Source of the DNA: Brugia malayi
Lineage: Eukaryota > Nematoda > Chromadorea > Rhabditida > Onchocercidae
NCBI RefSeq assembly: GCF_000002995.4
Contig: NW_025062475.1
Span: forward strand, 10,234,187 to 10,298,186
DNA length: 64,000 nucleotides
Direction of reading: 5' to 3'
The position numbers and the translations under genes were made by a program. Each line of letters opens with the position of its first letter. Positions within the stretch are counted from its first letter, which is position 1. Below are positions 47,760 through 62,736 of the stretch, one piece after another. The notes under the pieces are model-generated. The model was not told the origin of the DNA. It made no database searches and saw nothing but the letters and a program-made list of their open reading frames with translations.

Positions 47760-50606
47760 GTTTTTAATTCAATGCGACCGAAGATTATACTACACCACAC
47801 GCGTCCTCTTAAAATTTATTTAGTGAAGTTGGGACTGCAAATTAACTTAAATAGTAAACAAAATTCATCCAGCTTTATTTGGTACAATTACATTTAATTC
47901 TCCGAACAAAAATCAGTTTTTTTTACGATTTTATTGGCATGTTTACAACCAATTTCTAAAATTAAAACATACAATTTACCAACAACTTGCACTGCTGGTA
48001 ATTAACCCCCTAAAACAATCAATGAAAATTGAGCAAATTACAAAATCATAAACAACGGACCAAATATCAAAGTTTCACATCTCTATAAAAATCTATCCAT
48101 GTCCATGGATGAAATTTTCCTCCCAGCGCTATCATTGGTAATTGAAATGATTAAGCGATCATAAATGTTTGTTCATACCATAACACGTTTCTCTGTTTTA
48201 ATCCTTATCTCAGTCATTGTTACAGCAATTAGTTAATACTACTTCATAGTTATTCTTGATCATTTGTAATACATCCATTCAGCTATTTCTCATACATCTT
48301 CTTAACTTACATACATCTCAGTGTTAGAAACTATTCCAAGTCTTTATAGCTTCGTAATTCTTCTACGTCAGTTATTACATTAGTGCAAAAATATTATACA
48401 TGTTAAGCACACATTAATTAGAGTGATTCATAAATGCGATGCATTATTACATGCAGCATCAGTTCTTATGCGATATACTAATAAAGTGGGATGATATGGT
48501 GTCCCATAACTTATGTGTGAGCCGAATAATAACCGTCAAAACATAATATAGCCTTATAATTATTATCCACATATGCACTCAACTGGGATATAAAACATAG
48601 ATAAAGGAAAAATATATAGGAAACAATCTACATACTCCCGTGAATAACGTCATATGGTACTTCTTCGATACCACTCATACATTGTTATCATTCTACCATA
48701 TCCGTGTATTATATCCGTTATTTTATTCAATTCACATGTCTTGAAAATTTGTTAGTGATAATTAGATCATTTATTGCAATTCTCAAACAGCCTATGGATG
48801 AGCACCCTGAAACGATCATACCGTACATTTGCATTGAAATCGAAAAAAGATCATTTGGGCATAGTTTCGGTTCATGATAATATGAAGTTTATGTATTAGA
48901 ATGATATCGTCAGTAATGATAACGACTCCGGAAGTTACAAAAGATATACAGGATCTCTTCTTTTTTAATAAGAAACAAAACTTTGCAATAGCAAGGTAAA
49001 GGAAGGAGGAATAAAGACAAAATGGATAAAAGAAAAATTTAAGTGATTACAACAGTTTTAATTACAAATAAATGATAATAGCCATAAAACACTGACTGGA
49101 GCAAAGGTACCAGGAAAAACTACAATCGGACAGAAGCTTTTCTACAAATTTACTTTACAATACATCAAAGAATAACAAAGTATGTGTTAAGCTATGATAT
49201 AATAAATCATTTCGTTCACTTTACAAATATACAGCAATTTGTTGAAATGAATCTTTTGTACAAATACATACTCCTGAGTTGAAATTGTCTATACTTAAAT
49301 GCAACTTTAATATCCTTCCAATTTGTCTACATTTAGAAAGGAAAAGAACAATTTCCTGTGATACACACGCAATTTCCGTCTCTCAGTCTATGTGTATTAT
49401 TTGCATAGCAGCCCACAGCAGAATGGACTGCTTCTATTATGCAAAATCAACAACACAAAGAGCAACCAAAATCTCAAAAAAAAGAGAACTGAAGTCTGTT
49501 AAACGTCTTTCTGTTAATGTCTGTTAAATGAATTTATGAAAAAGAGGAAAAAAAAAACTCATTCTGAGCAAAAAGGCTATCTATACCATGATAATTCTAA
49601 GTAATTCTTCTAAGTCAGATTTTTTTGAGATAAGCAATTCAAAAACATTACTCATAGCTAATAAGCAAATATTACACTTGAACGAATTCTGAGAAATAGG
49701 CAATGTTTCTCAATAAAAAAGAGAAATGTTTAAAGCACTGATTTTTCTTATACCGCGGCCTTAAAAAAACTATTTAAAAAAATGGTAAAGCACAACTGCT
49801 GAAACTGCTAGAAAATAACGACGGAAAAAAAAGTAAAAAATTGAAGCGTAAAATGATGGAAGTGAAGCAAATTAAATAAAACTAAAATAAGAGAGAATAA
49901 AAAAAAAAGAAAAATCATATTTTGATAAGCAATAAAGATAATTCTGAAAAAAAGCAGTAGGATCAAAACAGTGCAACAATTGTGACAAAAATAATTAATT
50001 AACATTCATATTAAAATAAAAAACAAAAAGTACACAAGTTTTCGAAAACATGCGAATAAAATGCCTGCAGAGGAGGATATGCATTTACATTTAACAAGCT
50101 TTTCATACAATAATTTTAGGGTCTATTGATGAAATTAAATTCGCTTGCTGTGCTTTAATCTTAAATTATTTGTCCAGCATACAATATATCGAATTTGAAA
50201 ATTTCTTAGTATCTTCACCCCGTCGAACTCTAAGCTCAAACAAATTCATCGGCGAAACATAAATTCGAATGCTCTGCAAAAAAATTATGAGTCGAAACAG
50301 ATCAATCATTTCTGATAACTATTTGAATATAAAAAAGCAAATAAATTTAATAGATGTTTCTAAGTACGAAGTATTCATTCAATCCCAGCGATCCAATGAG
50401 ATTCAATTGTAAATACATTGTAATCGTCTTCCCATTAAGCTTGTAAATTCGTCTACGCATTTACTGTCGCTAACTTTCAAATGGGAAATTAAAAGAATCA
50501 TATAAAAAGCAGTATTTCAAATAGAAATTCAACTAATCCACAGAAATCTTCCAAACTGAATCTGATTACTAATACCTACCTTATTTGGAAAGACAAATAT
50601 GTTGGT
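47760..50606. other. Spacer between CHIC 3' end and DLGAP start
   Basis: About 2.8 kb of AT-rich sequence with no coding exon that I can support. It should hold the DLGAP promoter and the CHIC 3' UTR. The open frames at 49279-49527 (plus) and 49808-50005 (minus) have low-complexity or random composition. Confidence 0.5.
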
Positions 50607-52180
<1,574 letters not shown>

Positions 52181-53773
52181 CGTCCTTTCTGGATGTCTTC
52201 CTGTCAGCACCTAGATTGATATTTTTTGTCTAGAAGAGAAGAACGAACAATATAAAACTGTTAACTCGGTAGTAAAAACATAACAACTAATAATCATGAT
52301 TTCGACTATGCTAACAACTACATCAGCATAACAAAGAGCAGTATAAAAAAAAAATATCACTAATCACCTTATCTCCCTAAGAAAAAAAAAAAAAATTATG
52401 GATTTAGAACAATTATAATAATGAAGTTGATCACAATAGTGACGACAATTACTACTGCATCAAATATAATTATTACCCATCAATCAAATAGCTGTTACAA
52501 AAACAAAAAAAAAAAAAAAAAATAGGAAGTTAAATGTCGAAATTGATCAGAGCTTATGTTTATCAACCTGTCAGACACTGCACGACCTTTCGTTTTCATA
52601 AGAGATTAAAGGAATTTGATTAAACTGATGTAAAAATATAAGCTTTACGTATAAGCGTACCATGCAAGCATGTTTGCGTATTACCAAGTCATGTTCATAT
52701 GATATCCCGGATGACTGATCTATCGGTTAGGACGATAATGAATAATTAACAAAATAATTCATTACAAAGATTATAACATGCTTTCTTTATAAATTGAAAT
52801 TAAACTAAAATAACAAGCAAATATCATTAAAGTGCAAAACTAAACATAAAACTCAAGTGTGTGGATGAAATGAAAAAGATATGTAGGAAAACTTAAACTA
52901 AATTCTACAATAATCAATCAAATTATTCGTGAAGATTAGAGGAAATGAACTAAGACTTGACGTTAACGCACAAACATGCAAGCATACACGTCCATATACG
53001 TCTAATACGTGACCTGCCTCTCTCTCTCTCTCCATCCTTCCCAACTGCCCTGCCACTGTGAACCACTCCAGCAAACGAATCTGATTACGAGTCTCAACCA
53101 TACGCACAATGCAATTCTTAACATCCAACTTCTATCATATCATTCTCGAACTTCGACACAGCAACACTCAGCACGTCTCTTATCAGTGGCTAATCATTGA
53201 TGAGCATAGTTAACAGCGGATTATCACACTACACACTACATATGAAAATTCATATGAAAATTACGACTTACAAGTCAGAAGCGATTACTTGCTATATTAC
53301 TTCCTGGCGACTTACAAGAACTTATGATCCTTATTAATTAATAAGTACAAAAGTAGAGAAGTTATAATAAAAGGTAGAGTGCATTTCCGCGACCGCATCC
53401 GTAACATTACTATCCATTTCACTTATTGGGAAAACTACCAATCTCTCAAAAATGATAATGTTATCCACAGAATGGCAGCAATGCTTTTCAATATCAAAGA
53501 TTTTGCTTTTAAGGTTTTCTGTAATGCTACATGACAATTTATTATACAAAAATTGTTCCATCACAACTTTTCCTTACAATGGATAGACATCAATAGAGCT
53601 ATGGACAATAATATTAGAATTCCCACATATAACAAAATCTCACTTTTCCTTTAAACCCATGTTGAGGATAAGATGATAAAAACCAATAAGGGTTCTTTTG
53701 ATTAAAACAAAAACTAAGCAATACATATAGCTATAAAAATGCATATTACTTGTGTTGAAAAATTGCTAAAAAT

Positions 53774-53799
53774 ATTAAGCAATCATTAGATTGCTTAAT
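53774..53799. repeat. Hairpin repeat copy 1 (ATTAAGCAATC, 11-bp arms)
   Basis: Perfect inverted repeat, arms 53774-53784 and 53789-53799, loop ATTA. A second copy lies 229 bp away at 54003-54028 and matches at 24 of 26 positions. Confidence 0.85.
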
Positions 53800-54002
53800 T
53801 TCTACATAGTGTCACATACACGTATATAACAAGACAAAAACAAATATAAATTAAAAGCAAGGAGTTTTTCAATAGTCAAAATTTTCAACATGCAACAAAA
53901 GATCAACAAGATATGAATATAGCAATAACATCCATTTTCATAAATCCACAACCATTTCAACGGTACACTGCAATTTAAAATTCAAAACATTTTGGTAAAT
54001 AT

Positions 54003-54028
54003 ATTAAGCAGTCATTACATTGCTTAAT
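54003..54028. repeat. Hairpin repeat copy 2
   Basis: Same 26-nt unit as 53774-53799 with two substitutions, so one arm pair is imperfect. It lies in the probable SPT6 3' region, where both copies could fold in the transcript. Confidence 0.8.
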
Positions 54029-54212
54029 TTCATATTAACTGCAAAATATGCTCAGTTTCAAGTGCTGTTTCAGCCTATTTAATCAAGCGTCAAAACAATT
54101 CAATTCTTTTTTTTTTTCGAAATTTGTTATTTTCTACATTACTTATCATGTAGAAAATAAAATTCTGTGTAGTTGAACTTTAGTAAGAATTCTACGGGAA
54201 AATAAAACTTAC

Positions 54213-57200
54213 TTCCTGGTGGTGGTTCCCGATAATGCACTTTAAACCAAGATAAGACAGTTTCAAGACTTTGAAATAACTGCTGTCGAAAACGAAATCC
54301 TTCTGGTGTTACAGTCATATACTCATGCCTAGCTTTATTACGCGGCAAATATGATATAACAAATTTCCCGGGATAATCTTGCGATGGTGTCAACGTATAA
54401 CTATAAATGAAGAAAATCAAAGAAAAATTACGTAATAGCGATAATTAACTAGGTATAATAATAAAATAACAAAAAAGAAAAACTACATTAAGTGATCAAA
54501 CACTCACGGTATCCGCTGTGGATTTCGCTTTTTTTCGTCGAAGAGATAACCTTCAATAGCATCTCGATCTTCGGCTCGCTTTCCATCCAAATAGTACTTA
54601 TGTGACAAAACATCACGAGCTAGTGCGGCCATAGGTTGTATATGACGAGCAAGGATTTCATCCAAGTCTTCAAACTCCTAAAGATGTTGTAACTTTGTCA
54701 ACAAACGTGCAATGAAATTAAATGGAAAAGGAAAATAATTTTTTTTTTCAAAAATTTATTCGATTCGACCTACAAATATTCAACAGCCCGTTGCACAAAT
54801 ACTGGTAGGTATTACATAGGAAATTCAGCCGATTTCATACATGATCGAAAAACGCATGGAATGTAAGAACATACTTCAGTACCAATTAACAACGTTTTGC
54901 CCAGACTAAATTGGTGTTGCTTCCCTTCTTCTTTAATATCAATATGCTGATAAATACCATCAGCTACTTTCCAAGTTACTGTTAGGTGGGAAACAGATTT
55001 TGAACTAGGTCGAATGATGGCTTCGCCCTAAAAATTTAATTTCTATAAACAATTTAATTGATTAAATTTTTAGAAATCAATAGCAAATATATTTTTATTT
55101 AATACTTACTTGCTCAAATTTTTGTAGCATTCGTTCAGCATCTTTGAAAGTAACATTATGAAATGATGGATGTGATATAACCCTCTTCACGAAATATGTT
55201 ACAATTTTTCGTTGCTCTCTTAGTTTTTTATCCTTTTCGTCATCATCCTGTAATCAGAAGTCAAAAATCAACAAAAACTGTTTTGATTACACATCACAAC
55301 TAAATTTGTTTTATTACCTGGCATTTCAACTTGTCGAAGTAACGATCGAATTCGCTGTTCTGAGGTTGCAGCCCTCTAAGGTCAGATGATCGACAGGAGC
55401 ATGTTGCCGAAAATTTATCTGGATCCAATTCCAGTATTCGGCAATATATAGGTTGATTGCGCTGAAAATTTCTAACTTTCTGCAATTTTATTTCAAAATG
55501 GTCGAAAGTAAGCTACAGAATGCAATACAACAATTATATGGGGGAGACGCAAAACCTCTTTTTGATTGCAAAACAGAAAATGAAATCCTTACTCTAACCC
55601 TCTCGCTCGGGTCTACAAATGAATCTGGTCGATCTGATAAGTATTTATTTGGAATAAAACCAGTTATACCACTGTCGAACCGTACTTTTACCCCGACTGG
55701 TTGACCAGGACAAGAATCAATGTGTTGCCATACCTCAATTTTATAATCCATAAATAATTCATTAATTAAGAATATAGCTATTTTATCATTATGAAATCAA
55801 AAAAATTTATTAGACAAAACTCACTTCATTTGTATTATTGAAATCAGGCTTGTAACAATATTGACATTTCCACTGACCCGTACGCTCATCTCTAATAGGA
55901 GGCACCCGTTCTCGTTCTTCTGGATCTCTTGGCTTGCGATAGACTATGTGCATTACTCGTCCCATTACAAGCTTCCCTAAAATCATTCAATGATTCACAG
56001 AAAATATTCGTAGAAATTATTGCGAACACGAGAAACACTAGTTGCATTTGCATTTACGCAACATTTCATATATAACAGTTTTAATTTTCTAAAATAATTT
56101 TAAAATCTTAACATTTCATATTTGCCTAAATGATTAATGAAACTCAAATAAATTAAATTAAAATTTTCTAAGAAGTTCGACAAGCGAATATAAGCCGAAT
56201 ATAACAGAATAAAACAAATAAATTCCAAACTAACCTATAGAATCAGAAGTTTCCTTTGTCAACATTGTGAAAATTCTTTCAGCCGACGGACTTTCGTAAG
56301 GAATGCGAAGATCTTTGTATCGATGATTTAGCTCCGCTCGAATATCATATAATGTAATACTTTTATTACCAAAACCTTGCCGAGCAAGCTCTTCCGCAAA
56401 AGCATCCAGATCAAGATCCTAAAAATACATGTCTAAGCTAAATTATGGTTACAAAATGATAATTAAAAACAAAAAGATATAAAATACCTTAAGTTTATCT
56501 GGATTTTGCAAAATTTCTTCCAGTGCACTCGTAGGATCAGCAGCATCATCAATTTCCAGAGCATCGACCGCCATTTTTCGAGCCCATTCATATGTTTCTG
56601 GATGCACTCGGGAACCATCTAACACCTACATTTAAACGAAATGAAAATCACAACACAAAGATTCCTCCCATAACTGTTTTTAAGCAATGAATCTTTTGTG
56701 TAAAACCATGGAATAATTTTCGAAAGTTCAGTCTAAAAATTACTGATTCCTAGAACAGTTCACAATTACCTCAACATATGCATCAGTCCTTTCAGACACC
56801 TTTGCTGTGTCAATCTTGATAAAGCCTGCCGAATTCATAAATACCTACAAAAAATTCCACACCAATTAATTCATAACATAACGAGATGAAAGTTAACTAA
56901 TGTGAAACCAAACGGACAACAAGAATTTTTCTAATTGTAAATTTGGAACGTTAGGCAAACTTACCTTCGGTCCCATACGACATAACGTGACCAATTTTGT
57001 CCGACTTTCCAAAAGATTATCATTTTGTTTCAATATTTTTAGCAAATGCACTGCCTTTCTTGGCCCTAAGCCACAAACAAATTGCAACAGGTATGAAGTA
57101 TGAGAGTATTCCAAGCAGCGATTTACATCTACACCTACTTCATTCACTCTGTTTATGAATTCCAGTGACAATGCAAACAACAGTTCATCCTATAACACGA

Positions 57201-60200
57201 TCAAATCACTCGGTACAAACACCACCTTCCTAATTTCATCAAAAAAGATCAAATAAAAGAAGCCATAGATTTATCGTTACCATATATACACATACATAAA
57301 AAAATACCTTGTTAACTTCGCTTTGTAATGGATGATATGAAACACAAAGAATGTCATCATCTGTATTACATAAGTGTGCATATTCGATCAATGGATCCAA
57401 TAACAAACGACCTAAGGAAACTGCTTGCCGCAACATTGGTGGATAATTAGAAAATTCCGTCTGCAAAATGGAGCACAAACTTTTTTAATATTAATGCCAA
57501 AAGCCCATTTTCAGAATTGCATGTATTATATCAACTAATTTAGTCTATATATAACAAAAAGAAATCCACTGAATTAAAAACAATTCTATACTGTTCCAGT
57601 CACAAACTGTTCCGGTCATATTCTTTACGCATACTAAATCATATAAATTAGAGATGCTGAGCCTTTTATCGCACTTAAAGGACTCGCGGTGATCATCACG
57701 CGACGTGAGATTAAGACTTAACAATTCGAACTATGGCACTCAACGAATAAAACCTGCGAAAATTTTGCTCACTCACAATCGCCTGCTTGCTGTGCATATA
57801 AATTTTGGCTGCTTCATTATCTACAATTTCTACGGAAATTTCTTTTGCTATTCCAGAAATTTCGTGTAATAAAGACTCGATGTCACGTCGAAGATAATAA
57901 GCATCCATGTTTTCACCGCAAATTGCAATTACATGAGGACGACGTTTTTCGATGAATTTGCGCAAATGAATCATATCCTGTCGCTAAAAAATGATTACGA
58001 AATCAAGATTAAAAAATAAATTATATCTAAAACAATGCGTTTAGTGCGGTTCCTGTGATGACAATCTAAAATGCATGGACAAAATAAAATTCCTTCATGG
58101 AGTTACAGTAGAAATATCATATAATCAACTGACTGAACTTTGGTTTTTGAAATAAGCTGAATGTGTAACCTTTAGTTCTGCTTCATCGGATCGTTTCGAA
58201 TTCATACTTTTTGTAATATGAACCAATCGAAGGTGATCCAAAATTTGGCCATCTTGATCAATAAGAGCACAAAATGATGCCTGGTCCCTGAAAACATTGT
58301 ATTCTGGTTAAAATCCCTTTTTAAGAGTTATTTACCACTTCATACATATCTTCATTTCCATTAGTCTTAAAATGGCAAATCTGAATAATGAGGTTACCTT
58401 TCTTCGGGATAAACAATACTCAAAACTTTTGTTCCACCGGCAAAGCCACTCTCAAAATCATCATCATCATCATGTACATTACGATACGCTGCAGTTTTAA
58501 TTCGATCATACAAATTCTGCGTGCTTTGCTGGAATTGATTCAATCAATAAGAAAGAGATTTCATAACTATTTGAGCATTAAAATAATATAATTATACCAG
58601 CCACAGCGTAATAAGTCCATATTCAAAAAATAATATTACTAAAAATGAAACTATATAAATCTAAAGAATATACTTTTATCACATAATCCTTTGCTTCCTG
58701 CAGAAGTCTTTCATGAGCTTCGCGTTCAAATACTGGTAAAAGAAAGTTGTTAACACAAACTGTTACTACTTCCTCTCTGATTTTGTTCCACATATCAACA
58801 ACACGAGAATATTCATCTCTGAAAAGATGACTAACTTAAATTCATCATTACAATGTTGAAAAAAAAAAAAAAAATCCAAAATTCTTTTCTGTCAAAATAT
58901 TTCTTTACCTGTGATAGGGTTGTTCAGAAAGAAATTCTTGAAGCATTGTTTTCTCAAATCTAATATCATCCTCTGTGTCGCAGTGCAACTTTAAATTCAG
59001 TAAACCACTAGCATGAGCCTAAATGAAATTTATGGTTTAGATTTAAACGATTTCATTTTAAAAATAACATGGAAATTCCAATAACCAGAAGTTTGTGTAA
59101 AAAAATCTTACAAAAAGTAGCTAGAAACAATTCAAGATTATCGACTATATGTACCTGTACATACCACAAGTATTCATCATGCCTTAAATTTGCAACCGGC
59201 TTGTCGCGTACATATCTAAATTATCAACAATTTTATTATGCTAAACTGAAGTAAAATTGCGTGCATGTGATCACGACTTGTCGCCAAAGATTAATTATCT
59301 GAATAGACAATAATAAATTATTAAAAACATAAAAGCCGTAACCTTCTGGGCCATAACTTGTGATTCTCATCGATTTCCTCTCGACCTTTTTTTGTTGGAC
59401 ATACCGAAATCTTCAAACGTAACCTATATCGTAATCGCAGTAGTTCACGTACTTTTGGTTCTCTGCTTAGTTGCTTGGCAACAACATGAATAGCGCCAGT
59501 TAACACAGCTTCTGGCGTAGGGAAACTTTGACAAACATATTGTTCAGCTGCCTTCAATGGTTCCTCATCGTCTTGCACAATATCATGTCGCTTCCAGTCA
59601 AGATTTTCTGCAAATTGCAGAGGAGTCAAGCCAAAACGTGAAGCCATTCCGGATAACCCATTCTGAATACACAGCTGAAAATATGTGAAAATGAGAAACT
59701 ATGTAACTAAGCAGAAGGATATTCATTAACAGAGTCATATTCTTTCTAATATATAGGAAAAAATACTTGAAACAAACCATATACTTGTCCGTTCTTGTAG
59801 CAGCACGAAAACGCATTTCAGCAGCTTCACGTTCAGGATCGTCTTCACTCAAATTTTGGATTTTTTCCCAGTCTATCATTTTCGGTACTTCTGGACCATA
59901 ATACAGCTGGAATTTCGTCGAAACATCCATCAAACCTTCTACTGTTTGTACACCATGCACTCTATAATCCCAAAGAATTTTTAGTTTCGAAATTGTATTT
60001 GTTTCCATATATACTCTTATATAAAATCAATGATTACTCATTCATATCCTGCTCAGTAACAATACGCATCCCAGCTGCATTGTCATTCTCCATTTGATAA
60101 TTCAACATCCGTTTCATCAGTTCTAATAAACGTTTTTTTCTTTGTTGCAGATGGCACCACTAAAACAGAAAACAAACAATTCCTCAGCTTTTAAGTATGA

Positions 60201-62736
60201 ATAAGCAAGTACTCAAAAAGAAAAAGAATCACCTTTTCATCCCACTGATAAACTTTCCACAGATCGTTGATTACCAAACACGATTCCACATACTCTTTAC
60301 GGTAAAATGCTATGAACGGCACCTGCAAAGCATTATTTAAAAAAAAAAAAAATGATGTAAAATCAAGAGCTACAAATATTACAAAAAAATGTAGTCTCCA
60401 TAACATTGGCGTTTATCTGCAAAATGATGTCAAAAACGATGTTATTATCACTAACGAAACAATGATGATATAAATATTTTCTATTTACCTCAAATAACTG
60501 ATTTCTTATGAATTTCAAGGCCTCTTTAATTTTATCTGGTGCTTCAGCAGCAATCTTCGCTCGTTCATCAATACGAAGATCAGGATTTGACAGCACAGTG
60601 AGACAGCTTTCTTCCTAAAAAGCCTATTTGCAACAAAATTTGTGGAATTTTGGCAGCGGTAATGGAGGCGAAATTAATATTTCATCAAAGACTATCACGC
60701 ATACCTTTAAATGAAAGTGTGAATCTAAGTTTTTAAAATCTAACAGACAACATTAAAAGTTTCCATAACTAAATATCAAGAAAAATAGCAGTTCTTAATC
60801 ATTATCCAAAATTACTTGTTAAAAATAAATTAATACTTGTTCTGACAAAGTTGCATTATCAAATGCATATTGGTAAATCCATTTGGCTTCAAATTCGAGC
60901 TCGTGTTCATCAGCCTCACTCACTGGGACTCGACGCAGCTGAAAGCATTTAGCAATTGAATTGTTCCTCGAAACATCCTTTCCAGCTTTATCAAAATCAA
61001 CATAACACAAAAGTATTAAACTACTTGAAAGCGTTCAGGACGATCATCCAGTTGTATACGTTTATCCATTGGAGCAAGCAGTTTCTCTTCAAGTTCCGCA
61101 GGTTCGATTGTATCCATCAGAGTAGCTCTTTTCTCTTTTGGCTTCATTTTACGGGAATGTGATACATCCCTCCCTTCCAATTCTTCCTGCTCTTCATCTT
61201 CCGGATATTCGTCTTCATCTTCGCCTGGCTAAAAACAAAATGCATCCAAATAAATAAGAATATACAAAGTGTAAATATTAGAAAAAATTTACACACAAAA
61301 AAAAAAAAAAAAAAACAAGCACCAACCTCTGCATCTTCGTCATAAAACTCAGCAAAATTAAAGTCATCGACTCCGAATATTTCCCGCGCGTCATCAATTG
61401 CTTGTTCTGGCACATCTGCAAAACGATAACGACGCTGTCGATGCTGTGGCTGTTGCCCATCGTCCGTAACAATAAAATCATCTTCTGAAATAAGAAGAAA
61501 TATGAGCAGTTTAAACATCACGCGAATAATGAACACCTAAAACTACTAATAATAGATAAGAGGTTACCAGAATGTTCGCTTTCTGTGCCTGAACCCTCAT
61601 CGCCATCATAAATACGTCGTTCTGATTCTCTGTAATCGCTGCGTTGATCATCATCACCAGCCAAATCATCCTTGAAAAATAAATAAAAGAACTGATAATA
61701 CGTGGAACTTCATTGGACTTGTCGGCTAATAATTTGTTTAGTAATGTTACCATTTGACGGAATGAACAAACCAAACAAACAGATAAAATAATAATATACC
61801 TTATCATAAAGATTACTCTTGCTACGGTCATTGTCTTCTTCTTCATCACTTTCAATGACCACACGACCGCCAGCCGGACGTTGCTGTATGTCTAAGTTAT
61901 CATTCAGTAAATCCAAATCTTCATCGTCCAATTCTAGATCATCATCTTTTTCGATATCACTTCTATCATCGTCCTGGAAAAAAAAATACAACTGAGACCA
62001 AGAGAAGTAGAACAGAAGTAAGTATACAACTCGGATGAGAACTTTATTGTACTGATAGAGCAATTTTTGGAAAACTGAGAAACAGAAAAATGAACAAATC
62101 AAAGGGACCTCATTATCATCTCCTTCATCTTCATCAGCTTCGTCTTCATCGACAACAAAACCAGCCATTTCCTTTTGAATTTTTGCTTCATCATCTTCTC
62201 CATCGTCATCTTCTTCATCATCTTCATCATCGCTACAAATCAATATAAAAATTCAAACTCAAATCAAGCCAGTTGAAAATAAGATCAGGAAGAATTAAAG
62301 AAGAGTATACTTAGAAAAGAGCCACAAAAGGTATGAATGAGTATTAGACATAGTTTTCAGATTTCAATCTATTAGCTGTGTGGTAAATCTTTACGCAAAA
62401 CCCTTCATCTTGAAGATTCTAAAAGGCTCATTTTTCAATTAACGACCTATCTGCTGATCGTGACAGAAACAATAATATTTCAGTATTCTAAGAGCTTAAC
62501 AAAAAGTGAAGAATTATATTATCTAACACATATATATCGCTACAACAACAATTTTGAAAAAATTAAATGTGATTGAAATTCAACCTCCTAATTCGTTTCT
62601 TCTTTTTTGCTTTCTCCTTTTTCTGCTTCCGTTTTCGTTTAGCTCGAGGCTCCAAATCATCATCATCAATAGATGTATCTGTCGTTTCACCTGAATTTTC
62701 GGACTCTTCCGCTTGATTGTCCAAAAATTCTGACAT
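54213..62736 (-). CDS. emb-5: SPT6 transcription elongation factor / histone chaperone (EMB-5)
   Basis: Binds histones and elongating RNA polymerase II and restores chromatin behind it. Thirty exons run from ATG 62736 to 54213; the summed coding length is 4504 nt (1501 residues) and phases agree wherever checked. The nematode protein is of about this size, so little is missing. Order: very acidic N-terminus (exons 62736-61327; [15 protein letters not shown] and similar), the helix-turn-helix/tex-like core, YqgF-like domain ([32 protein letters not shown]), helix-hairpin-helix ([18 protein letters not shown]), death-like domain, S1 domain ([35 protein letters not shown]), and tandem SH2 ([61 protein letters not shown]). 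After REPPPG a GTAAGT donor leads to a tiny unresolved last exon, or the frame reads on to a stop at 54139. Confidence 0.96.

Larger units (their letters stand above)
52181..54212. other. Spacer between SPT6 3' end and CHIC
   Basis: About 2 kb. It should include the last small exon and 3' UTR of SPT6. One possible terminal exon starts after TTTTGCAG at about 54040 (minus strand), is in phase, and ends within 11 codons. It also holds poly(A) tracts (52381-52393, 52502-52519), a CT-rich tract at about 53018-53031, and the two related hairpins listed separately. Confidence 0.4.

Noticed and set aside
52898..53128. Minus-strand ORF downstream of SPT6
   Set aside because: No phase-compatible splice from SPT6 and no similarity recognised.
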